Source: Pseudovibrio flavus
GTDB lineage: Bacteria; Pseudomonadota; Alphaproteobacteria; Rhizobiales; Stappiaceae
Reading direction: 5' to 3'
Assembly: GCF_009711345.1 (NCBI RefSeq)
Contig: NZ_SMMA01000065.1
Location: 349,054-413,053, forward strand
Length of the DNA: 64,000 bases
Positions 9,116-16,791 of this stretch are shown in pieces. A model generated the notes under the pieces. It was not told where the DNA came from. It saw only the letters and a list, made by a program, of their open reading frames with translations, and did no database searches. Both the position numbers and the translations under genes were made by a program. Numbering within the stretch: position 1 is the first letter of the stretch; each line of letters opens with the position of its first letter.

Positions 9116-10079
9116 GCGGGGCTCCATTCGTTTTCTGGGTGTCGTCGGCTACGGTCTTGGGGGCAGCTTTTCGTGTCGTCGCCGTAGTGCGTTTTGTTGC
9201 AGGGCGTGCGCTGGGCTGTTTTGTTGTTGTGGTTTTAGCCGCGGCGGCAGATGCTGCGCGTGGTTTGCGCACAGGTGCCTTACGGGCGACTTTTTTGGTT
9301 AGGGCTGGCTTATCTTCTGTGGCCTCGCTCTGCGGCTCTTCAACGGTCTGTTCATTGGCTGTAGCGCTGGGCGTGTCGATCTGTTTGATAACACGGGCAG
9401 GGCAACCGCCAGCTAGAACCCGTGGTGGAAGGTCTTTTGTGACGATGCTACCTGCAGCGACAACAGTGCCCGCGCCAATGGTAACGCCCGCCATAACCAT
9501 AGCCCCGGTTCCGAGCCATACGCCGTCTTCCAGAACAATATCGCCGACTTGATCTTCCGTTTCAGGTAGGCCAGCAGCCCGCGCCTCAGGATCCAGAGGG
9601 TGACCGGGGTAGCCTGCCAGAAAGTTCCGTCCAGCAAGGCGCACATTATCGCCAATCTTGATGGCATGGCCTACGGCAAGTGTGGTCTGCCAGCCGATAT
9701 CGACATTGGAGCCTACCACAAGGCGAGGCGTCTCATCGCCGCTTGAACGGCCGGAAATAGTGGTCTGGCCTGATAGGCGAACGTCCTCGCCAAAGTCCAT
9801 GACTAGATGTCCCAGCACGAGCGGCATGCCGCCATAGATGTAAAGCTTGGGCGCAGGTCGTGCGAGCTGGCTTTGGAAGAGCGGTGTTGTCCATAAAACA
9901 CGGATGATGTCGAAGAAGAGATTTTTGATAATGCGGCTGAGCTTATAAAGGCCGTCATGAAACCAAGGAATGACAGGAAAAGAAAAGCCCTTAAGGTACT
10001 TAGCGGCGTCGTACAAAAAGCGTGCAGCCGGATGCTCCTTCGCTTTGATCCACTTCTTTATGTCTGCAATAGTTTTCAT
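9102..10079 (-). CDS. Hexapeptide acetyltransferase with histone H1-like tail
   Basis: This 325-residue protein has two parts. Residues ~60-230 form a left-handed beta-helix O-acetyltransferase of the WcaF/CysE/LacA type. Hexad repeats run through VVGSNVDIGWQTTLAVGH and VWLGTGAMVMAGVTIGAGT and end with the usual PARVIKQI. The last ~90 residues are very different: Lys/Arg/Ala/Thr/Pro-rich low complexity with repeated KxxA and TTKR-like steps, like histone H1 or AlgP tails. The enzyme part should acetylate a sugar residue or a lipid-linked repeat using acetyl-CoA. The basic tail has no obvious role there; binding to polyanionic polymer, nucleic acid or the membrane surface is possible. It starts inside an ATGA overlap with the wzy-like gene. 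Confidence 0.88.
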   Translation of the reverse strand: MKTIADIKKWIKAKEHPAARFLYDAAKYLKGFSFPVIPWFHDGLYKLSRIIKNLFFDIIRVLWTTPLFQSQLARPAPKLYIYGGMPLVLGHLVMDFGEDVRLSGQTTISGRSSGDETPRLVVGSNVDIGWQTTLAVGHAIKIGDNVRLAGRNFLAGYPGHPLDPEARAAGLPETEDQVGDIVLEDGVWLGTGAMVMAGVTIGAGTVVAAGSIVTKDLPPRVLAGGCPARVIKQIDTPSATANEQTVEEPQSEATEDKPALTKKVARKAPVRKPRAASAAAAKTTTTKQPSARPATKRTTATTRKAAPKTVADDTQKTNGAPHDQA

Positions 10080-11536
10080 CTAGACGATCCTCGGTTCTTT
10101 AAGCGCAAGCGATTGCGCAGATCATAAATGCGGGCAGAGCCTTTGGTTTCGGCAGGAAGCGCGTCGGGGTGGGCAAGGTTTTCGGTGTATTTTGCCAGCG
10201 CTACGGTAAGGGACAGCAGAATGTAGATCGGCCACGTAAACCCTTGCGTCAGGAAGGTGCCCGAAACGCAAAAACCGGCAATACCGCCGATAAGGGCAAG
10301 CGCTGTTGCACGAACGGATGCATCGGCTTTCTTCTCATCAAGGGTTTTGGATGATTTCATGTTCGTCAGCATCATCAGCACCACCATGGTGATGAAGGCA
10401 AAGAAACCGGGAAAGCCAGTCTCGCCAAGCACGCCAAGCCATGTAGAGTGCACGGCCTTGTTCATGCCGGTCCAGTGGTCGGTGTAGAAGAAGTAGTTGA
10501 CCACGAAGTTGTCCAGCCCAACGCCGTTGAGCGGCCTGCTGGTTGCCATGTTCCAAGCCGCACCCCATGCGTAAATGCGTCCCATGGCACTTTCATCAAT
10601 GCCGTCTTCTGCAGCGCCCCCCGACTTACGGTCGGAAATACCGGCCATAACCATCAGGCCCATAAGACCAATGCCGCCAATGGCAGCCAGTAGTACCTTG
10701 TTTTTGATGACTTTGTTTCCGCCAATGCCAAGCACCGTCACGATGCCAAGCAAGCCGCCGCGGCTCTGCGTGGCAACAATACCCCAGCAGATCATCATGG
10801 TCGCCAGCATTCCCAGCAGACGATCAAAGAGCGTTGGCCTCATTATGGCAAGTGCGGTGGCAAAGCTAAGGGGAAAGAGCAGCACGAGCGAAAGGTCGTT
10901 CGGATCACCCAGCACCGAGCCATAGTCTCGGCCAATGGTAACGCGTGAGCCTTCAACAAGGCCCAAGCCTTGAAGCTTGCGCGACACGGCAACAATGGCA
11001 ACTGCAACGCCCGCCATAACGAATACACGGGCGGCAAGGGCGAAGTCCTCTGGGCGTTTCACGATCCAGCTAATGGCAAGGACCATTATGCCGATCTTGA
11101 TATAGGTGTCCTTGAAATAGGCAAAGGCAACGCCTTTGTTGATCGCCAGAAAGAGGCCAAAGAACACAAGGCCGAAGAATACCGCGAAGGCCGTTAGGTC
11201 GCGGTGCCAGAAGGGCTTCATGGTTTTGACGCAGAAAATCTGCCAGCACAGCACCCCAAGTGTTGGCAGAGCCAGCAGAATGGGAATGCGGAACGGCATA
11301 AGAACCGGAAAAACCTCGTGAATGCGGAAGAAGGAAAACACCACAAAGCCAAGGCAGAGGTAGAAGAGGGTATTAAAGGCTATCAATACGCAAATTGGCA
11401 AAAGGGCGATGCCGATTGCCAGAAACGGGTGCAGCGGATTGAACAGGCCAACGCCAACGATGAGGGAGGCGATCAGCGCAATAGCGATGTGGTTCGTTCG
11501 TCGGCGCGGGCGCGGATATTCGGGCAGGTTCATCAT
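10076..11536 (-). CDS. Wzy-type O-antigen/exopolysaccharide polymerase
   Basis: This 486-residue protein is almost entirely membrane-spanning (about 11-12 helices). It carries the O-antigen ligase/polymerase (Wzy_C) signature in a large periplasmic loop at about 310-360, including AVHSTWLGVLGETG, a His...Glu-x-Gly arrangement typical of the family. It should polymerise flipped, lipid-linked repeat units in the periplasm. It begins with two ATG codons; the first (11536) overlaps the flippase stop as ATGA, and its own stop overlaps the acetyltransferase start. These 4-bp overlaps mark the core of an operon. A ligase rather than polymerase role cannot be excluded from sequence alone, but the neighbouring Wzx and Wzz favour polymerase. 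Confidence 0.88.
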   Translation of the reverse strand: MMNLPEYPRPRRRTNHIAIALIASLIVGVGLFNPLHPFLAIGIALLPICVLIAFNTLFYLCLGFVVFSFFRIHEVFPVLMPFRIPILLALPTLGVLCWQIFCVKTMKPFWHRDLTAFAVFFGLVFFGLFLAINKGVAFAYFKDTYIKIGIMVLAISWIVKRPEDFALAARVFVMAGVAVAIVAVSRKLQGLGLVEGSRVTIGRDYGSVLGDPNDLSLVLLFPLSFATALAIMRPTLFDRLLGMLATMMICWGIVATQSRGGLLGIVTVLGIGGNKVIKNKVLLAAIGGIGLMGLMVMAGISDRKSGGAAEDGIDESAMGRIYAWGAAWNMATSRPLNGVGLDNFVVNYFFYTDHWTGMNKAVHSTWLGVLGETGFPGFFAFITMVVLMMLTNMKSSKTLDEKKADASVRATALALIGGIAGFCVSGTFLTQGFTWPIYILLSLTVALAKYTENLAHPDALPAETKGSARIYDLRNRLRLKNRGSSR

Positions 11537-12954
11537 GTACCAGCCCTCGAAAACCGCAGGAACGTCTTGCCCTTCACCTTCAACGCAACGGTAAGGCCGA
11601 GGCCGAGTAGAACCAAACCGCAGCCAACGGCGTAGGCGAACTGCAGGCCGATGGAAACATCAAGCGGCTGGAGGAAGACTGCCAGTAGAGCGAACAGCGT
11701 GAAAAACGCCATGTAGCTCAGGCGGTAAGGGATCGGCGCCCGCCCGTGGTAGAGGTAGAGGAACAGGAAGAGGCGCAAACTATGGCCTGCAAGAGTTGCG
11801 ATGATTGCGCCCGCTACACCATGAGACGGAGCAAGCAGTGCATAGCCTGCAACGGCAACGATACCGCCTGCCACATTGACGGAAAGCACATGCAAACCAT
11901 GCTGGGCGCGGTAGCAACCAACGTTCATGAGTGAGCAAAGCTCATTGAGGGCAAAGCACAGAACCAGCCATGGAATGTAGGCAATGGCAGGGGCGTAGGA
12001 TGCAGGAAGCAGCCAGTTTATGAAGATCGGCGCGGCTAGGGCTGTGCCTAGCGCTCCTGCGATCAACACCCAGTAACCAAGTAGGACAACATCAGCGGAT
12101 TCTTCCAGTCCGCCTTCTTCGTCAATGATGCCAATGCGTTTGGCGTACCACCATAAACCAAAGGGCTGCATAAGCAGCGGTGCGGCAAGTGCCAGCTTTA
12201 CGGCAATAGAATAGTGGGCCAGCGTTTGCGGCGTAATGGCTGTAACCAGAAACCAGCGGTCGCAAGAACCAAGGGCAAACATGGAAAGGGCACCGCCCAC
12301 GAGCGGCATACCGAAGTTTACAATACGCTTAAGGCCATGCAGGGAAACGGCAATGCCTGTACGCCTGATCTGGAAGAAGAGAAGCGCCAGCGCCAGAGCA
12401 ATATCCAACGTTCCATTGGCAGCCAATATGGCGTCAATTCCGTAGCCGTTTAGAAGCAGAAGAACCATTGCCGCAGCCTGCAAGACACCGCGAGAGGCGG
12501 TAAAAAGCAGAAACATTTTTGGCTTGTTGCTAAGCCGTAGCCACGCAAGGGGCAGCTCTATCAAACCGCCAAGCGTTGCCCCCAGAACGCTGATCCGCAG
12601 GGCCCACATGTTAATGGGCAGGTTCCACGCATGCACAACAAGCGGCACGAGCAGTTGAACAAGAACCCCAAAGACAACGGCCAGAACCAACGCGCTTCCG
12701 GTAATCGCCGCAGCTTCCTTGTTGCGGGCTTCATCACCCACCTGAACGCCGGAAAAGCGGAAAAGCGTATCGGCAAGGCCCATAGCGAAGATGAGGCCGA
12801 GAAACTCCAACGTAGAGGCGACCACATCCAGATAGCCCACATCCTCAGGCTTCATATAGCCAGTGAGGACCGGCAGAGTGATGACTGCCAGTCCCTTTGT
12901 TAGCACCATACTTGCGATGTATGGCCATATGGAAAGGATGCTGCGGGCGTTCAT
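11533..12954 (-). CDS. Wzx-type polysaccharide flippase
   Basis: This 473-residue protein has about 14 predicted membrane helices and the N-terminus typical of the PST/MATE-like oligosaccharide flippase family (SIWPYIASMVLTKGLAVITL, then a GY-x-KPEDVG-type loop after helix 1). It should move undecaprenyl-linked repeat units from the cytoplasmic to the periplasmic face. It starts three bases after the stop of the WcaL-like glycosyltransferase gene and overlaps the polymerase gene by four, so it is translated from the same message. Confidence 0.9.
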   Translation of the reverse strand: MNARSILSIWPYIASMVLTKGLAVITLPVLTGYMKPEDVGYLDVVASTLEFLGLIFAMGLADTLFRFSGVQVGDEARNKEAAAITGSALVLAVVFGVLVQLLVPLVVHAWNLPINMWALRISVLGATLGGLIELPLAWLRLSNKPKMFLLFTASRGVLQAAAMVLLLLNGYGIDAILAANGTLDIALALALLFFQIRRTGIAVSLHGLKRIVNFGMPLVGGALSMFALGSCDRWFLVTAITPQTLAHYSIAVKLALAAPLLMQPFGLWWYAKRIGIIDEEGGLEESADVVLLGYWVLIAGALGTALAAPIFINWLLPASYAPAIAYIPWLVLCFALNELCSLMNVGCYRAQHGLHVLSVNVAGGIVAVAGYALLAPSHGVAGAIIATLAGHSLRLFLFLYLYHGRAPIPYRLSYMAFFTLFALLAVFLQPLDVSIGLQFAYAVGCGLVLLGLGLTVALKVKGKTFLRFSRAGT

Positions 12955-12957
12955 GGG

Positions 12958-14148
12958 CTAGGCCACCTTGCGGGCAGAGCCACTCTGGTTTTCGATAATC
13001 CGCGATAGACGCTTGGCTGAGCCTTCCAATGTGAAGTTTTCGGTAATCTGCTTTCTACCAGCGCGGCCCATAACCTGCCGCTCCACATCGCTTAGCGCCA
13101 TTAGTTCTACAATGGCGCGGGCAAGCCCTTCAGGGTCACCCGGTTCCACCATGAAGCCAGTCTCCGGCGTTACCGTCTCCTTCATGCCCATAAAGCGCGT
13201 GGTGATGACGGGAAGTTCCATCGCCATGGCTTCTTTCACGACAAGGGGACCGGTATCACGCGCACCGTCTGGCGCTTCTTTGAAGGGGGCAATCAAGCCA
13301 ACATAAGAAGGGGCGTTTTCGCTGATCCACTCTGCAGGCTTGGGACCAAGGAACGTAAGCCCTTGCTTGTAAAGCCCATTGCCAAGGGATTCCTGCTCTA
13401 GCTCCTCCATCAGCGGGCCGCTCCCAACAATATCGATGGCTGGGGCAAGCGGGCCAAGTTGGGCAAGTGCTGCAAAAATATCGTCAGTGCCCTTTTGTTC
13501 AACCAGCCGGCCAACGAACAGCAGACGGCCATTCTTCTCCGCATCCTTGCGCGGTACAAACCGCTCCGGCGCAGTGCCGCAGGGCACCATATGAACGGAT
13601 GCCTTTGGTGCAAAGTCTTGTAGGTCTTTGGTCAGGTCATTGCAGACGGAAACAACAAAATCAGCGGAAGTAAGCTTAAGGGGCAGGTCCTGCGCTTCTG
13701 CATACACATCATGTCCGTGGCAGACGAAAGAAACCGAAGCGCCGATCATGCGGGCCGCCACAATCGCGTGCGCGGCTGCTGCGCCTGCAAAGTGGGCGTG
13801 GAGATGGTCCACCCCATGCGCTTTGGCAAGGCGGGCGATCTTTAGAGCGTTGCCCATAAGCGAGACCATCGGAATGCCGTTCTGCACTTTGGCAAACGAT
13901 AGGCCCCGCACGCAGGAACCGGAAAGGCCGGTCAGTGCCTTCAGCGCTTCCATGTCTGGCTCTTTGACAGGGTAGAACGCTTCTTCCTGCGCCATGGTCA
14001 CATCAATCGCTTGAGCCGGACCATCAACCTCGCGCAGGACATAGGGGATGACAGTATGCCCTTGTGCCTGCATAGCTCGCATCTCATTGCCAACAAAGGT
14101 TTCGGAAAGGACGGGGAATTCAGCAAGCACGTAGCCAATGGTCTTCAA
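12958..14148 (-). CDS. GT4 glycosyltransferase, WcaL/ExoL-like
   Basis: This 396-residue GT-B glycosyltransferase begins GYVLAEFPVLSETFVGNEM, the N-terminus typical of the colanic-acid WcaL/AmsK group. It carries the C-terminal domain motifs LLFVGRLVEQKGTDDIF and GLIAPFKEAPDGARDTGPLVVKEAMAMELPVI, the second holding the acidic EAMA nucleotide-sugar contact. It adds a sugar to the growing repeat. It is the first gene of the long minus-strand run. The 125 bp before it carry a candidate -24/-12 promoter on each strand, so it is probably the promoter-proximal gene of the operon. The SD sequence is GGGAGAG shortly before the ATG. Confidence 0.9.
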   Translation of the reverse strand: MKTIGYVLAEFPVLSETFVGNEMRAMQAQGHTVIPYVLREVDGPAQAIDVTMAQEEAFYPVKEPDMEALKALTGLSGSCVRGLSFAKVQNGIPMVSLMGNALKIARLAKAHGVDHLHAHFAGAAAAHAIVAARMIGASVSFVCHGHDVYAEAQDLPLKLTSADFVVSVCNDLTKDLQDFAPKASVHMVPCGTAPERFVPRKDAEKNGRLLFVGRLVEQKGTDDIFAALAQLGPLAPAIDIVGSGPLMEELEQESLGNGLYKQGLTFLGPKPAEWISENAPSYVGLIAPFKEAPDGARDTGPLVVKEAMAMELPVITTRFMGMKETVTPETGFMVEPGDPEGLARAIVELMALSDVERQVMGRAGRKQITENFTLEGSAKRLSRIIENQSGSARKVA

Positions 14149-14194
14149 GGTTCTCTCCCTGAATTTTTAGAGTTTTCCCGCTTCCAGACCGGAT

Positions 14195-14210
14195 TGGCTC
14201 GGATGATGCA
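14195..14210 (+). promoter_or_regulatory. Candidate sigma-54 (-24/-12) promoter for the GT2 gene
   Basis: The sequence TGGCTCGGATGATGCA has GG and GC separated by exactly 10 bases and differs from the consensus TGGCACGNNNNTTGCW at two fixed positions (A to T, T to A). It lies 64 bp before the ATG at 14274. It overlaps the region downstream of the opposite-strand element at 14229-14244, so the two would be convergent in position but divergent in output. Found by eye; not scored. Confidence 0.45.
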
Positions 14211-14228
14211 GGGTCTTGCCACCAAAAC

Positions 14229-14244
14229 AGCAAAGCCGATGCCA
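14229..14244 (-). promoter_or_regulatory. Candidate sigma-54 (-24/-12) promoter for the polysaccharide operon
   Basis: Read on the minus strand this is TGGCATCGGCTTTGCT. It matches TGGCA-N6-TTGCW exactly, with GG and GC 10 bases apart, and misses only the C and G after TGGCA. A transcript would start near 14218, about 70 bases before the ATG of the first glycosyltransferase gene. An intact GAFTGA-bearing activator is encoded at the other end of the same locus. Enhancer-like repeats for that activator were not identified. Confidence 0.58.
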
Positions 14245-14273
14245 TTTGCGTGACTTGAGGCGGAGAAGAAGAA

Positions 14274-15209
14274 ATGAACGAAGAAGTACCGTGCTCTGTG
14301 GTTATTCCCACAAAGGATTGTCTTGAATATCTGGAGGATGCGCTGCAAAGCGTGTTGGCCCAAGAGGTCGAGGGGCTGGAGATAATCGTCATTGATGACG
14401 GGTCCAGTGACGGCACGGACGAGTTCTTGAAAAAGTTTGCCGAAAGCAATAGCGGACTGGTGGTGATTGATGGCCCCGGTCAGGGGCCTGCAGTGGCAAG
14501 AAACATTGCAATTGAACGCGCTAGCAGTGATCTCATCGCGTTTCTGGATGCGGATGATGTCTGGTATCCAGGCAAGCTAAGAGAGCAGATTGCATGGCAC
14601 CGTGAACATCCTGACGCCTCATTTAGCTTTACTAATTACCGGCACATCAACGAGGTTGGAGACGACCTCGGTGGGTGCTTCGAGTTTTGGGAGAGAAGGG
14701 TCAAACTACCCGTTAGTGAAGACTTTACTACACTTGAAGATGCGCAGGCCGTGGTGCTTGCCGCCAACATCGTCGGCACTTCGACGGTTGTTGCAAAAAC
14801 AGAATCTTTGCGAATTGCAAATGGATTTGCAAAGGAATTGCCCTCCGCCGAAGACTGGGATCTTTGGTTGAAACTGTGTGATCTTGGCCCCGTTGGCATC
14901 AGTGCGCGGGTGTTCATGGACTACCTGATGAGGGCAGGGAGCGAGACCAGCAAGCGAGAAGCCCGAATAGAGGCCATGGTACTCATTCTTTCCCGCTACG
15001 AAGGCACCGAAGATAGCAGGCTACAGCAGGCCGTAAAAAAGGCGCAGGCGAACCTTTCCGTCGCAAAGGCGGAGAACTTTCGCGAGCAGGGTAATTTGTC
15101 TGAATCGCTAAGAGAGCATGTCAAAGCCCTCTGGCTGCAACCAGACAAGCGCACCGCCATCGCCGCCTTGGCAGATGCTAAGGATTGTCTTCTAAAACGC
15201 AGTGCCTGA
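14274..15209 (+). CDS. GT2 (GT-A) glycosyltransferase
   Basis: This 311-residue family 2 glycosyltransferase has the N-terminal signature SVVIPTKDCLEYLEDALQSV, the nucleotide-binding IIVIDDGSSDGTDEFL and the DXD-type metal motif FLDADDVWYPGKL, followed by an EDWDLWLKL acceptor-side motif. It transfers a sugar from a nucleotide donor at the cytoplasmic face. The last ~80 residues are helical, with Ala/Lys/Gln repeats. It is divergent from the main polysaccharide operon. It is followed after 28 bp by the three-domain regulator gene on the same strand, and the two likely share a transcript. The SD sequence is GGCGGAGAAGAAG just before the ATG. Confidence 0.9.
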   Translation: MNEEVPCSVVIPTKDCLEYLEDALQSVLAQEVEGLEIIVIDDGSSDGTDEFLKKFAESNSGLVVIDGPGQGPAVARNIAIERASSDLIAFLDADDVWYPGKLREQIAWHREHPDASFSFTNYRHINEVGDDLGGCFEFWERRVKLPVSEDFTTLEDAQAVVLAANIVGTSTVVAKTESLRIANGFAKELPSAEDWDLWLKLCDLGPVGISARVFMDYLMRAGSETSKREARIEAMVLILSRYEGTEDSRLQQAVKKAQANLSVAKAENFREQGNLSESLREHVKALWLQPDKRTAIAALADAKDCLLKRSA

Positions 15210-15237
15210 CACTACGCCTGTTGGGAAGGGTAGATCG

Positions 15238-16791
15238 ATGAACCTTTATAGCGAAACACGGGACGCAACGCTTGAGGAAGTATCCATCATGCGGCGGGGT
15301 TTGCGCAGACGCATGAACAATCTGGCGATCACAGATGATGTCGCCGATGACTTGCAGTTGGTACTGGCAGAATGGGGCGCAAACCTTGTGAGCCACGCTG
15401 GTACGCGCCCTACATCCATTGACCTGTCGTTGGATATGACAGGCGCTCTCTTGACCATGACCATTGCTGATAACGGCAGCCCTTATGCGGAGATCACCAA
15501 TGTATCTCCAGAGGCAGCTATTCACGAAGACCCGTTCTGCGAAGAAAGCGGAAGGGGCCTTGGCTTGATTGTGGGCATGGTAGACGGGCTGGCCTATCAC
15601 TCCGGCTGCGCTGATCTTGGCCAGAAAAACCGCCTTGTTCTTCAACGCCAGCTTCTTGATCGTCGCCCGACCGTTCTGGTGGTGGATGACGATACCGCCC
15701 TTGCCAACACCTACGCGGCGTTTCTTGGTAAGGACTACAAGACCATTGTGGCCACCAAGCTACAAACAGCGTTGAAACACGCCAAATCCTCACCTGTTGA
15801 TCTCATTTTGACCGACTATCATCTGGATGAGGGAACAGGCGAAGGCATTATCAAGATAATCGAGGAAGACGCAGGCAAAATTCCTGCACCCGTTATCATG
15901 ATTACAGGTGATACCGACCCAGCTTTGAAAATTCGCCTTGAAGACCTTGGCATCGAGAGCGTTTTGAATAAGCCCGTAGCACCGGTGGATTTGAAGCGAG
16001 CTGTTCGTCACTCGCTGCGCCGCTCTATGCGGGCCAGAACCGGCCTTCTTCGCCATTTTGAGGCGGTATCCCATGAACTGGGAAGTTCCAAAGGCAATGA
16101 AGTGCACATTCCTGGCTTCCTGCTTGATAGGAAAGGCGGGTCGGCGGATGTTGGCACAGGCGACGCGTTGGTGGTGTGCGCTGGTGATGGCTTCGAGCGT
16201 GTTGTGCTGGTTGATATGGTCGGCCACGGTATTGTGGCGCAGGCTTGCGGCGTTGCTTTCCTTGCCATGTTGCGCACCGTACATACGCTGAACAGGAATT
16301 TGGATGCCGGTACCTATCTGGAAAAGGTCAACGAGGTTCTGCTCGGTGATATCAACTTCTCCGGCCTGCTATGCACCTTGATTGTGCTGGACTGTTTTGA
16401 AAATGGCGAGATGCGCATTGCATCGGCAGGGCATGTTGAACCGGCCTTGATCAAAAACGGCAAGCTGGAACAGCTTCCGGTTTCTGGTGGCCTTATCGCC
16501 CTGATGCCTAATCAGGAATTCGAGACAACCACCATCAAACTGGGTCTGGAAGATCATTTGATCCTGATGACGGATGGACTTGACCCTGCGGGCCTTGCCC
16601 ATGGTGCATCTGTTCCCGCATGGTTGGAAAAAGCGCTGCTTAAACGTCACCAGAAAGACGGAACAATCGCTACCGAGCATCTGCAGGAAGATATTATCGC
16701 AGAGCTTGGACCGGAGCCGGAAGATGACTGGACGCTGATCTGCGTTAGACGCCAGCCTGAGAGCGAGCCTGAAAGCGAAGAGGGGGCGTAA
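15238..16791 (+). CDS. RsbW-like ATPase / receiver / PP2C phosphatase fusion
   Basis: This 517-residue protein has three domains. Residues ~1-140 form a GHKL anti-sigma-factor-type ATPase (N box AEWGANL, G1 IADNGSPYAE, G2 GRGLGLIVG). Residues ~145-265 form a receiver with Asp in LTDYHLDEG and Lys in LNKPV. Residues ~280-510 form a SpoIIE/RsbU-like PP2C phosphatase with DMVGHG, SAGHVEPALI and LMTDGLDP. Such proteins act in partner switching: the phosphatase dephosphorylates a STAS anti-anti-sigma protein and the RsbW-like part may phosphorylate or bind it. No STAS protein or general-stress sigma factor is visible nearby. The ATG at 15238 is preferred (GGAAGGG seven bases before) over the GTG at 15202, which would overlap the GT2 gene. 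Confidence 0.9.
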   Translation: MNLYSETRDATLEEVSIMRRGLRRRMNNLAITDDVADDLQLVLAEWGANLVSHAGTRPTSIDLSLDMTGALLTMTIADNGSPYAEITNVSPEAAIHEDPFCEESGRGLGLIVGMVDGLAYHSGCADLGQKNRLVLQRQLLDRRPTVLVVDDDTALANTYAAFLGKDYKTIVATKLQTALKHAKSSPVDLILTDYHLDEGTGEGIIKIIEEDAGKIPAPVIMITGDTDPALKIRLEDLGIESVLNKPVAPVDLKRAVRHSLRRSMRARTGLLRHFEAVSHELGSSKGNEVHIPGFLLDRKGGSADVGTGDALVVCAGDGFERVVLVDMVGHGIVAQACGVAFLAMLRTVHTLNRNLDAGTYLEKVNEVLLGDINFSGLLCTLIVLDCFENGEMRIASAGHVEPALIKNGKLEQLPVSGGLIALMPNQEFETTTIKLGLEDHLILMTDGLDPAGLAHGASVPAWLEKALLKRHQKDGTIATEHLQEDIIAELGPEPEDDWTLICVRRQPESEPESEEGA

